Part shown: positions 1 to 5,116 of the stretch, one piece after another
How positions within the stretch are numbered: position 1 is the stretch's first letter
How the letters are laid out: every line of letters begins with the position of its first letter
Origin: Rubrivivax sp.
GTDB lineage: Bacteria; Pseudomonadota; Gammaproteobacteria; Burkholderiales; Burkholderiaceae_C
Direction of reading: 5' to 3'
Length of the DNA: 5,116 nucleotides
Assembly: GCA_030693565.1 (NCBI GenBank)
Contig: JAUYAJ010000489.1
Coordinates: 1 to 5,116 of the forward strand
Program-made: the position numbers and the translations under genes
The notes under the pieces: generated by a model
The model's input: the letters and a program-made list of their open reading frames with translations, nothing else
The model's database searches: none
What the model was told of the DNA's origin: nothing

Positions 1-1
1 G

Positions 2-814
2 CCGCGCCGCGAGCTCTTCGGCCTGGCCGCGGCCAATGCCACGGCCGGCCTGTCGGGCGGCATGCCGGTGACCGGCGGCTTCGCGCGCAGCATCGTCAGC
101 TTCGACGCCGGCGCGCGCACCCGCATGGCCGCGGTCTGGACCGCGCTGATGCTGGCGGCGGTGGTGCTGCTCGCCGGCGACTTGCTGCGCCTGCTGCCCA
201 AAGCGGTGCTGGCGGCGACCATCGTCGTCGCCGTGTTGTCGCTGCTGGACTGGAAACCCTTTGCCGACGCCTGGCGCCACGCGCGCCTGGAGTTCGCCTT
301 GATGGCGGCGGTGGCGCTGCTGACCATCACCGTCGGCGTCGAACCGGCGCTGCTCGTCGGTGCCCTCGGTGCGGCGGCGATCCTGGTGCGCGGTACCGCG
401 CGGCCACACTGGGCCGAGGTCGGCCGCATCGCCGGCACCGAGGTGTTCCGCAACGTCAAGCGCTTCGACGTCGAGACCGCGCCGCAGGTGATGGCGGTGC
501 GCATCGACGAGAGCCTGCTGTTCACCAACTCGCGCTGGTTGTCGGAAACGCTGTGCGACATGGCGCGCCAGCGGCCGGCGCTGCGCCATGTGGTGTTGAT
601 GATGTCGGGCGTCAACGACATCGACCTCACCGGGCTCGAAGAGCTCAAGCACCTGAGCCGCGACTTGCGCGCGCTCGGCCTGCTGCTCCACCTGTCCGAG
701 CTCAAGGGCCCGATCAGCGACAGCCTGACGACGGCCGATCTGGCCGACTGGCTCAGCGGCTCGGTGTTCCGCACCCAGCACGAAGCCCAGCTGGCCTTGA
801 CCGCGAGCCCCTGA
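2..814 (+). CDS. SulP-family anion transporter with STAS domain, C-terminal part (5' end outside window)
   Basis: SulP proteins are inner-membrane secondary transporters for sulfate, bicarbonate or other anions, with a cytoplasmic STAS domain at the C-terminus. The frame is open from base 2, so this is the last 270 residues of a protein whose family is usually about 500-600 aa; the ATG at 62 is internal. Seen in the sequence: RELFGLAAANATAGLSGG followed by MPVTGGFARS (residues 4-30), the family's conserved re-entrant region. Hydrophobic segments follow near residues 43-60, 65-82, 96-112 and 114-129, with LPKAVLAATIVVAVL typical of late SulP helices. From about residue 145 a STAS domain begins (GTEVFRNVKRF, then VRIDESLLFTNSRWL) and continues through NDIDLTGLEEL; Thr210 in DLTG sits where anti-sigma-antagonist relatives carry the phosphorylatable serine. 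The substrate cannot be told from this half. It is convergent with the exporter operon, with 3 bases between stop codons. Family assignment is very secure. Confidence 0.95.
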   Translation, partial: PRRELFGLAAANATAGLSGGMPVTGGFARSIVSFDAGARTRMAAVWTALMLAAVVLLAGDLLRLLPKAVLAATIVVAVLSLLDWKPFADAWRHARLEFALMAAVALLTITVGVEPALLVGALGAAAILVRGTARPHWAEVGRIAGTEVFRNVKRFDVETAPQVMAVRIDESLLFTNSRWLSETLCDMARQRPALRHVVLMMSGVNDIDLTGLEELKHLSRDLRALGLLLHLSELKGPISDSLTTADLADWLSGSVFRTQHEAQLALTASP

Positions 815-827
815 GATTCAGGCCTCG
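804..827. terminator. Imperfect hairpin spanning both convergent stop codons, possible bidirectional terminator
   Basis: CCTGA (810-814), loop GAT, TCAGG (818-822) is a perfect 5-bp stem with a 3-nt loop. It is extended by CGAG (804-807) pairing with CTCG (824-827) across a small CC/C internal loop. The stem contains the SulP TGA and the complement of the ATPase TGA. No T-run follows on either strand, so it is not a canonical intrinsic terminator. Part of the symmetry follows automatically from two facing TGA codons. Its position between convergent genes is what makes termination plausible. Confidence 0.35.
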
Positions 828-1516
828 ACGCCGTGCTCGACCCGGGTCATGACCCCGTCCTCGAGATGGCAGACGGTGTCGAAGCCCTGGATCATGCGCA
901 GGTCGTGGGTGACGGTGATGACTGCCGACTGGCGCTCGCGGGCGATCTGCCGCAGCAGCGCCATCACCTTGTTGCCGCGCTCGGTGTCGAGCGCCGCGGT
1001 GGGCTCGTCGGCCAGGATCAGTGCCGGCTCATTGGCCAGTGCGCGGCCGATCGCGACCCGCTGCTGTTCGCCGCCCGACAGCCGCGCCGGCAGTGAATCA
1101 GCGCGGTGTTCGATCTCCAGATAGCCCAGCAGTTCGCGCGAGCGCTGCGCCGCTTCGCGCCGGCTGCTGCCGTTGAGCCGCATCACCAGGGCGACGTTCT
1201 CGAGCGCGGTCAGGAACGGAATCAGGTTGTGCTGCTGAAAGACGAAGCCGATGTGGCGGCGCCGGAAGGCGCGCACGTCGATGCCGGTCGGGCCGTCGTC
1301 GTGCAGGCATTGGCCGGCGATCGTGATGCGCCCGGTGGTCGGCGCCTGGATCAGGCTGATGGCCAGCAGCAGGGTGCTCTTGCCCGACCCGCTGGGGCCG
1401 ACCAGGGCGACCAACTCGCCGGCTTCGACCGTCAGCGTCGTCGGCTTGAGCGCCTGCACCGCCAGCCGGCCTTCGCCAAAGGTCTGCGACACGTTCTCGA
1501 TCTCGAGGACCGCCAC
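818..1516 (-). CDS. ABC transporter ATP-binding protein (MacB/LolD/DevA type)
   Basis: This is the cytoplasmic ATPase that energises the permease encoded directly upstream. Its 232 aa contain a complete nucleotide-binding domain: Walker A GPSGSGKST (40-48), Q-loop glutamine in FVFQQ (about 94), signature LSGGEQQR (146-153), Walker B LILADE (166-171), D-loop ALD (175-177) and H-loop His204 in TVTHD. The length and the motif style (LSGGEQQRVAIGRAL, ADEPTAALD) are those of the MacB/LolD/DevA family, which pairs with FtsX-like permeases. It starts with GTG at 1516, one base after the permease TGA (TGAGGTG). A strong Shine-Dalgarno, GGGAGG (1522-1527), lies inside the last permease codons, 5 nt before the GTG. 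Translation is therefore probably coupled to the permease. It is the last gene of the operon. The general function is certain; the substrate is unknown. Confidence 0.95.
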   Translation of the reverse strand: MAVLEIENVSQTFGEGRLAVQALKPTTLTVEAGELVALVGPSGSGKSTLLLAISLIQAPTTGRITIAGQCLHDDGPTGIDVRAFRRRHIGFVFQQHNLIPFLTALENVALVMRLNGSSRREAAQRSRELLGYLEIEHRADSLPARLSGGEQQRVAIGRALANEPALILADEPTAALDTERGNKVMALLRQIARERQSAVITVTHDLRMIQGFDTVCHLEDGVMTRVEHGVEA

Positions 1517-1517
1517 C

Positions 1518-2708
1518 TCAGCCTCCCAGCGCCAGCTGCGGCGGTGTGCGCAGCGCGTGCCAGATCGCCATCAGGCTGGCGAGCACGCCGCCGGCCAGCA
1601 TCACGGCAAAGGTGGCCGCGGTCTCCTGTGCGATGAAGCCGAGCGTGCGCGGGAAACCGGGCGTGATCAGCTCGCGCAAGCCGTAAGCCACGGCGAAGCT
1701 GGCCAGCGTCAACAGCATCGACTGCGTCATGATCATGCGCACGATCAAGGCGTTGGGCGCACCGATCAGTTTCAAGGTGGCGATGGCGCGAATCTTCTCG
1801 ATCGTCAGCACATAGACGATGAGGGCAATGATGACGATCGACACCACCACGAGCAACGCGCGAAACAGTCCCAGCACGCTGGACATGCGGCGCAGCCGGC
1901 CTTCGAGCATCAGCTCGCGCTCTTCGTCCGTGGTGTAGACGTTGAAGTGCAGCCAGCGGCGCAGCTGCTCGGCCACCGCCGCGCCGTCGGCGCCGGGTGC
2001 CAGCGTCACCAGCACGGTGTTGATGGTGCTGGCGGGGGCCAGCAGCGGCAGCAGCCGGCTCGCCTGCTCGGCGCTGTAGCCGGCGCGCTGCAGCCGCTGC
2101 AGGTTGGCCGCGCGCGCGGCCACTGTGGCGTGGCGGTCTTGCTCGAACTGCAGCTGCTGGGCGTCGGGCAGCGACAGGTAGACCAGCGGGTTGCCGGCGG
2201 CGTCGACGGCGCCGCTGGTCAACCCGACGACACGCAGGCGCGCCTCGCCCAGCACTACCGCGTCGCCCAGCGCCAGCCCGAGCTTGCGGTCGGCCACCAT
2301 CTCGTCATGGGCCGCCGTGATCGTGCGGCCCTGGACCAGCCGGCCCGGCCCGCCGAGGCCACCGAAGACGTCGTAGCCGACGACGGTGAACTGCTGCTCG
2401 GCAGCGCCGATGCGGCGCTGCGCGGTGTACAGCACCAACGGGCTGGCGCGCGCCACGCCGGGCGTGGCAGCAACGCTGAGATGGCTATCAAGCGGGATCC
2501 GCGAAGCCTCGTTGAAAGGGCCGCCGCGGCCGCGCTCGACGACCCAGAGGTCGGCGGCGATGCTGTCGATCAGCCAGACGCCGTCGTCGATGGTGCCGCG
2601 GTAAATGCCGTTCATCACCACCACGATGGCCAGCAGCATCGCCACCCCGGCAATCGTCGCCAGGAACTTGCCCAGGTGGCGGCGGATGTCCTTGAGCGCG
2701 AGCTCCAT
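1518..2708 (-). CDS. ABC transporter permease, FtsX/MacB-like (DevC type)
   Basis: This is the inner-membrane permease of a type VII (mechanotransmission-type) ABC exporter, expected to work with the ATPase downstream and the adaptor upstream. The 396-aa protein has the family's four-helix topology: TM1 near residues 14-36, a large periplasmic domain at about 37-278, TM2 near 280-303, TM3 near 325-345 and TM4 near 362-384. The cytoplasmic stretch IEKIRAIATLKLIGAP (303-318), just after TM2, is the conserved FtsX-family segment that contacts the ATPase (compare R-x-E-I-x-x-L-x-A-I-G in relatives). The length matches DevC-like permeases and is shorter than MacB, which has a fused ATPase. The ATG at 2708 follows the adaptor stop by 7 bases and shows no convincing Shine-Dalgarno, so translational reinitiation is likely. 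The assignment is secure; the cargo cannot be read from sequence. LolC/E-like function is less likely because the operon includes an HlyD-type adaptor. Confidence 0.92.
   Translation of the reverse strand: MELALKDIRRHLGKFLATIAGVAMLLAIVVVMNGIYRGTIDDGVWLIDSIAADLWVVERGRGGPFNEASRIPLDSHLSVAATPGVARASPLVLYTAQRRIGAAEQQFTVVGYDVFGGLGGPGRLVQGRTITAAHDEMVADRKLGLALGDAVVLGEARLRVVGLTSGAVDAAGNPLVYLSLPDAQQLQFEQDRHATVAARAANLQRLQRAGYSAEQASRLLPLLAPASTINTVLVTLAPGADGAAVAEQLRRWLHFNVYTTDEERELMLEGRLRRMSSVLGLFRALLVVVSIVIIALIVYVLTIEKIRAIATLKLIGAPNALIVRMIMTQSMLLTLASFAVAYGLRELITPGFPRTLGFIAQETAATFAVMLAGGVLASLMAIWHALRTPPQLALGG
1522..1527 (-). promoter_or_regulatory. Ribosome binding site GGGAGG deciding the GTG start of the ATPase gene
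   Basis: On the minus strand GGGAGG ends 5 nt before the GTG at 1516, inside the Leu-Gly-Gly-stop codons of the permease gene. It is the clearest Shine-Dalgarno in the window and supports GTG at 1516 as the true start; the protein then begins MAVLEIENVSQTFG, a normal N-terminus for this ATPase family. Confidence 0.75.
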
Positions 2709-2715
2709 GGCGGTG

Positions 2716-3858
2716 TCAGCGTGGCTGCAGCGTCACGCGCTGGCCAGCCTTGAGCCCGGCCACCGGCGCCACCACCGCGTCGCCCGCCTTCAAGCCCTGG
2801 CGCACCGGCACGCGGTCGCCGTCGGCGCTGGCGGTCAGCACCGGCACGAAGCGAGTGCGGCCGTCGACGACCATCAGCACGCCCTGGCGGCCCGTGCCGT
2901 CGCGCAGCAGCGCCGACAGCGGCACGGCCAGGCTGCGCTCGCTGCCGACGTCGATCCTTACCTCGGCCTGCTGGTCGATCGCAAAACGTTCAGGCGGTTG
3001 GTCGAAACCGACATAGACCTCGATCTCGCGGGTGGCGGCGTCGGCCTGGCGGGCGATGCGCGCCACCCGGCCCGCCAGTTCGCCACCGCTGCGCAGCACG
3101 ATGTGCGCCGGCTGGCCGGCCACGACAGCCCCCACCACCGACTCGTCGATTCGCGTCGCCACCCACAGCGTCGCCGGGTCGACCAGGCGCAGGATGGGCG
3201 TGCCCGGCGCCACCGTGCTGCCGACCTCGGCCAGCCGCGCAACGACGATGGCGTCCAGCGGCGCCAGCAGCCGGGTGTGCGACAGCAGCGTGTCGGCGTA
3301 AGTGGCTTCATGGGCCAGCGTGCGCGCGTCAGCCTGGCGCGCCGCCAGCGTCGCGCGGCTGCCGTCCAGCGCTGCTTGCGCGGCCTTCATCGCCGTGCTC
3401 GAGGTCTCGATGCCGGCCGGCGACACAAAACCCCGGGCGAGCAACTCGGCGTCGCGATGCTGGCGGCTGCGCGCGAGTTCGAACTCGGCCTCGGCACGCA
3501 CCACGGCCGTGCGCGCCGCTTCGGTGTTGCGCGCCAGGGCCTCTTGCTGGCCGGCGACTGCGCCGCGGCGTGCAACGAGCTCACGGTCGTCGAGCGTGGC
3601 CAGCAACTGGCTTTGGCGCACGCGGTCACCGACGTCGGCGGCCAGCCGCGTCAGCACGCCGGCCTGGCGCGCGCTCAGCAGCACCGGCACGCGCGCTTGC
3701 ACGGTGCCCGGGCCGGCGACCCGGCGCGCGATGTCGGCCTCGCCCACCGTCACCAGCGTGACCGGCACGGCGCGCAGCAACCAGGTGCCAGCGGCAGCCG
3801 CCAAGGCCAGCAAGATGACCAGCGCGACGCTGAGTCGAAGACGGCGTTTTGAGTCCAT
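2716..3858 (-). CDS. HlyD/MacA/DevB-type periplasmic adaptor (membrane fusion protein)
   Basis: This protein would link the inner-membrane ABC permease to an outer-membrane TolC-like duct. From ATG at 3858 it is 380 aa. It has a basic start MDSKRRLR, then one hydrophobic anchor (about 9-28) with no lipoprotein cysteine. The first lipoyl half-motif is at about 55-90 (VLLSARQAGVLTRLAADVGD). An Ala/Arg/Glu-rich alpha-hairpin follows at about 92-190, then the second lipoyl half at about 195-226 (LLAPLDAIVVARLAEVGSTV). A beta-barrel domain covers about 228-305, and the C-terminal membrane-proximal domain ends in GLKAGDAVVAPVAGLKAGQRV. The frame stays open upstream to a TTG at 3981, but that would add 41 non-family residues and start inside a probable operator. 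ATG at 3858 is preferred, with a weak CAGG Shine-Dalgarno 7 nt before it. It is the first gene of the operon; no TolC gene is in the window. Confidence 0.92.
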   Translation of the reverse strand: MDSKRRLRLSVALVILLALAAAAGTWLLRAVPVTLVTVGEADIARRVAGPGTVQARVPVLLSARQAGVLTRLAADVGDRVRQSQLLATLDDRELVARRGAVAGQQEALARNTEAARTAVVRAEAEFELARSRQHRDAELLARGFVSPAGIETSSTAMKAAQAALDGSRATLAARQADARTLAHEATYADTLLSHTRLLAPLDAIVVARLAEVGSTVAPGTPILRLVDPATLWVATRIDESVVGAVVAGQPAHIVLRSGGELAGRVARIARQADAATREIEVYVGFDQPPERFAIDQQAEVRIDVGSERSLAVPLSALLRDGTGRQGVLMVVDGRTRFVPVLTASADGDRVPVRQGLKAGDAVVAPVAGLKAGQRVTLQPR

Positions 3859-3930
3859 GGACGGGCCTGTTGCAGAGTCGGGCGAGGGCCGGATTCCCGA
3901 CGCCGGGTCGGCGCCGAGCAAGCTGTCCAC

Positions 3931-3936
3931 GATAGA
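3931..3936 (-). promoter_or_regulatory. Weak candidate -10 element for the exporter operon
   Basis: On the minus strand TCTATC reads from 3936 to 3931, about 70 nt before the adaptor ATG, and resembles a sigma-70 -10 element in otherwise GC-rich DNA. No acceptable -35 sits 16-18 nt upstream (GCCGGT at that place). This would fit an activator-dependent promoter served by the FNR-like box at 3968-3981. The implied spacing, with the box centre about 50 nt before the predicted start, is not the classic 41.5, so the call is tentative. Confidence 0.25.
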
Positions 3937-3967
3937 GGCGAACGGACCCCGGGACCGGCAGCACAGA

Positions 3968-3981
3968 TTGACCTGAATCAA
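3968..3981. promoter_or_regulatory. FNR/ANR/CRP-family operator, TTGAC-CTGA-ATCAA
   Basis: The 14-mer TTGACCTGAATCAA matches the FNR-type consensus TTGAT-N4-ATCAA at nine of ten specified positions, and the TTGAC half is common in FixK/ANR/DNR-type sites. FNR-family regulators are dimeric, oxygen- or NO-responsive activators or repressors. The site lies in the divergent intergenic region, its centre about 70 nt before the ATG of the DUF3717-DUF1289 gene and about 116 nt before the adaptor ATG. It could act on either side. The match is seen in the sequence; binding by FNR and the direction of control are inferred. Confidence 0.55.
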
Positions 3982-3997
3982 TGGCGGGCGCGATTCA
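3973..3997. repeat. 7-bp inverted repeat CTGAATC/GATTCAG overlapping the FNR-like site
   Basis: CTGAATC (3973-3979) is repeated in inverted orientation as GATTCAG (3992-3998), separated by 12 bases. The left arm uses the right part of the FNR-like box, so the two structures would compete. It may be a second operator with half-sites about 19 bp apart, or chance; nothing else supports it. Confidence 0.2.
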
Positions 3998-4027
3998 GCT
4001 CGTCACAGCCTCGGCGGCGCGCGCTGC

Positions 4028-4033
4028 TATCCT
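4028..4033 (+). promoter_or_regulatory. Candidate -10 element TATCCT for the DUF1289-MATE operon
   Basis: TATCCT, preceded by TGC in an extended -10-like TGCTATCCT, lies 11 nt before the ATG at 4045. It would place the transcript start at about 4040, giving a leader of only about 5 nt. No Shine-Dalgarno precedes the ATG (the sequence there is TTGCGCCCCCTC), which agrees with a very short-leader or leaderless mRNA. No good -35 is at the right spacing; the FNR-like box centre is about 65 nt upstream of the predicted start, close to a class I activator position. Confidence 0.35.
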
Positions 4034-4044
4034 TGCGCCCCCTC

Positions 4045-4512
4045 ATGGCCGCCATCCACATCACCGACATCGAATCGGCCATCAACTGGTGGCGCGAGCG
4101 TTCGCCCTCGCCCGACGGCATCAGCGCCTGCCGCGAGGTGCGCGACCTGGCCGAGGTCTACGCGCTGATGGTCTATTACCGCGAGCCGCTGTGCGACGAA
4201 GCCAGCATGCCAGGCGCGGCCCGCGATGCCTGGCTGGCCTGGTACGCGAGCACGCCCGACGCGCCCTGCATCGCCATCTGCTCGACCAGCCAGGGCGACG
4301 ATGTCTGCAAAGGCTGTGGCCGCAGTTTCGACGAAGTCCAGCATTGGCCGGCGCTGAGCCCGAGCGAAAAACGCCTGGTCTGGCGCCGCATCACCATGGA
4401 AGCGACGGCCTGGCGCTTCAACCGCTACGCCGAGCGCGCCCGCGAGGCCACCGGCGTCGACCACCCGTCCGCACAAAGCTTCACCGCCATCGCACCCAAG
4501 GCGCGCTCTTGA
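4045..4512 (+). CDS. DUF3717-DUF1289 two-domain protein with Cys4 motif, function unknown
   Basis: This is a 155-aa soluble protein. Residues 1-50 (IHITDIESAINWWRERSPSP, then EVRDLAEVYALMVY) resemble DUF3717, a small domain found in Burkholderiales. Residues 74-115 are a DUF1289 domain: PCIAICSTSQGDDVCKGCGR carries Cys75, Cys79, Cys88 and Cys91 (C-x3-C-x8-C-x2-C), followed by the family's FDEVQHWPALSPSEKR. The four cysteines could bind zinc or an iron-sulfur cluster; no biochemical role is established to my knowledge. The C-terminal part (116-155) is Arg/Ala-rich and less conserved in look. I start at ATG 4045; an in-frame TTG at 4033 would add only four residues and overlaps the candidate -10. 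The stop overlaps the MATE start by 4 bases, so the two genes are probably co-translated. Domain naming is from memory of the families. Confidence 0.85.
   Translation: MAAIHITDIESAINWWRERSPSPDGISACREVRDLAEVYALMVYYREPLCDEASMPGAARDAWLAWYASTPDAPCIAICSTSQGDDVCKGCGRSFDEVQHWPALSPSEKRLVWRRITMEATAWRFNRYAERAREATGVDHPSAQSFTAIAPKARS
4498..4501 (+). promoter_or_regulatory. AAGG ribosome binding site supporting the TTG start of the MATE gene
   Basis: AAGG ends 7 nt before the TTG at 4509, within the last codons of the upstream gene. It is modest, but no in-frame ATG occurs in the first 60 codons; the first is the methionine at residue 63, deep inside TM2. The TTG start, giving NTRLRDSLRRIAPLAWPVL, is therefore the best choice. 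Confidence 0.45.
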
Positions 4513-5116
4513 ACACCCGCCTGCGCGACAGCCTGCGTCGCATCGCGCCGCTGGCCTGGCCGGTGCTGGTGGGCCAGTTGTCGGTGGTTGCCTTTGCCAC
4601 CGTCGACACCTTGCTGGTGGCGCGCCACGCCCAGCTCGACCTGGCGGCGCTGGCGGTGGGCTCGGCGGCCTACATCACAGTGTTCATCGGCTTGATGGGC
4701 GTGGTGCTGGCGGTCGGCCCGATTGCCGGCCAGCTGTTCGGCGCCGGCAAGCTCGCCGCCGCCGGCCATCAGTTGCAACAAGCCGTCTGGCTGGCGCTGG
4801 CGCTGGCCGTGGCCGGCTGCACGCTGCTGCTTTTCCCCTGGCCCTTTCTGGCGCTGGGCCAGGTCTCGGCCGAGCTTGAGCCGCGCGTGCGCGGCTACTT
4901 GTCGGCGCTGGCGTTCGCCCTGCCCGCCGGCTTGCTGTTCGCCGCCTACCGCGGCTTCAACATCGCGGTGTCGCGGCCGAAGGCGGTGAGGGCGCTGCAA
5001 CTGGGCGGGCTGGGGCTGAAGATTCCGCTCTCGATTGCGCTCGTCCAGGGCGTGCCAGCGCTGGGCCTGCCGGCGCTGGGCGTGGTCGGCTGCGGCATCG
5101 CCACCGCGGTGGCGAT
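4509..5116 (+). CDS. MATE-family multidrug/cation efflux transporter, N-terminal part (3' end outside window)
   Basis: MATE (NorM-like) proteins are inner-membrane antiporters that expel cationic drugs or metabolites in exchange for Na+ or H+. The frame runs from a TTG at 4509 to the window edge without a stop, giving 202 residues of a family usually about 440-470 aa long. Seen: IAPLAWPVLVGQLSVVAFATVDTLLVARH (12-40), with Asp33 in the VDT motif of TM1 that matches the conserved cation-coupling aspartate of NorM. DLAALAVGSAAYITVF (TM2) and GPIAGQLFGAGK (70-81), the characteristic loop motif, follow. Further helices lie near 90-110, 130-148 and 160-180, with YRGFNIAVSRPK (147-158) typical of the segment after TM4. 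The start overlaps the upstream TGA as TTGA. The drug or metabolite transported cannot be predicted. Confidence 0.9.
   Translation, partial: MNTRLRDSLRRIAPLAWPVLVGQLSVVAFATVDTLLVARHAQLDLAALAVGSAAYITVFIGLMGVVLAVGPIAGQLFGAGKLAAAGHQLQQAVWLALALAVAGCTLLLFPWPFLALGQVSAELEPRVRGYLSALAFALPAGLLFAAYRGFNIAVSRPKAVRALQLGGLGLKIPLSIALVQGVPALGLPALGVVGCGIATAVA

Noticed and set aside
1251..2753. A 500-codon open frame on the plus strand across the exporter permease and part of the ATPase gene
   Set aside because: It is antisense to two clearly recognisable genes. Its product is Gln/Arg/His/Ala-rich low-complexity sequence with no domain, as expected from the complement of high-GC coding DNA.
2605..3852. A 415-codon plus-strand open frame opposite the adaptor gene
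   Set aside because: Its composition (Arg/His/Ala/Gln-rich) is typical of a GC-rich shadow frame. The opposite strand encodes a full HlyD-type adaptor with all expected domains.
3859..3981. A 41-residue N-terminal extension of the adaptor from TTG at 3981, or a 24-residue one from GTG at 3930
   Set aside because: The extension is not signal-like and would place a cysteine-containing polar stretch before the membrane anchor. The TTG lies within the FNR-like palindrome. ATG at 3858 gives a normal basic start followed by a hydrophobic helix.
3968..3996. Reading TTGACC (3968-3973) as a sigma-70 -35 hexamer on the plus strand
   Set aside because: The sequence about 17 bases downstream (CGATTC) is a poor -10, and the hexamer is better explained as one half of the FNR-type palindrome.
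4425..5000. A 191-codon minus-strand open frame opposite the MATE gene
   Set aside because: The product is Gln/Arg/His-rich without recognisable motifs, while the plus strand encodes clear MATE helices and motifs.
5050..5082. Short imperfect direct repeat (CCAGCGCTGGGC and CCGGCGCTGGGC)
   Set aside because: It encodes PALGLPALG within a MATE membrane segment and is explained by codon bias and a repeated Pro-Ala-Leu-Gly, not by a separate repeat element.

Overview
The window is very GC-rich (roughly 70% by eye) and strongly GC-biased at third codon positions. It is densely packed with bacterial genes. The N-terminal domain of the protein at 4045-4512 (DUF3717-like) is, as I recall, largely confined to Burkholderiales. 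Together with the GC content this suggests a betaproteobacterium of that order, perhaps a Leptothrix/Rubrivivax/Comamonadaceae-type organism. This is an inference from family knowledge, not a database match.

Layout: (1) 2-814, plus strand: the C-terminal half of a SulP-family anion transporter with its cytoplasmic STAS domain; its start lies outside the window. (2) 818-3858, minus strand: a compact three-gene operon, transcribed as HlyD-type periplasmic adaptor, FtsX/MacB-type permease, then ABC ATPase. This gene order and composition match DevBCA/MacAB-like tripartite exporters. It converges on the SulP gene with only 3 bases between the two stop codons, and an imperfect hairpin spans both stops. 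(3) 3859-4044: a 186-bp divergent intergenic region with a near-perfect FNR/CRP-type palindrome, TTGAC-CTGA-ATCAA, at 3968-3981. (4) 4045-5116, plus strand: a small DUF3717-DUF1289 protein with a four-cysteine motif, overlapping by 4 bases the start of a MATE-family efflux transporter that runs off the right edge.

The common theme is transport. There is an anion importer, a tripartite ABC exporter of unknown substrate that would need an outer-membrane TolC-like partner encoded elsewhere, and a cation-coupled MATE efflux pump. The FNR-like site sits where it could link the exporter operon and/or the DUF1289-MATE operon to oxygen or redox state. I see no RNA genes, mobile elements, CRISPR arrays or signs of recent transfer, and no clearly novel system. 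The items most worth checking are the FNR-like site, the two-domain DUF3717-DUF1289 protein and the unknown substrate of the exporter.
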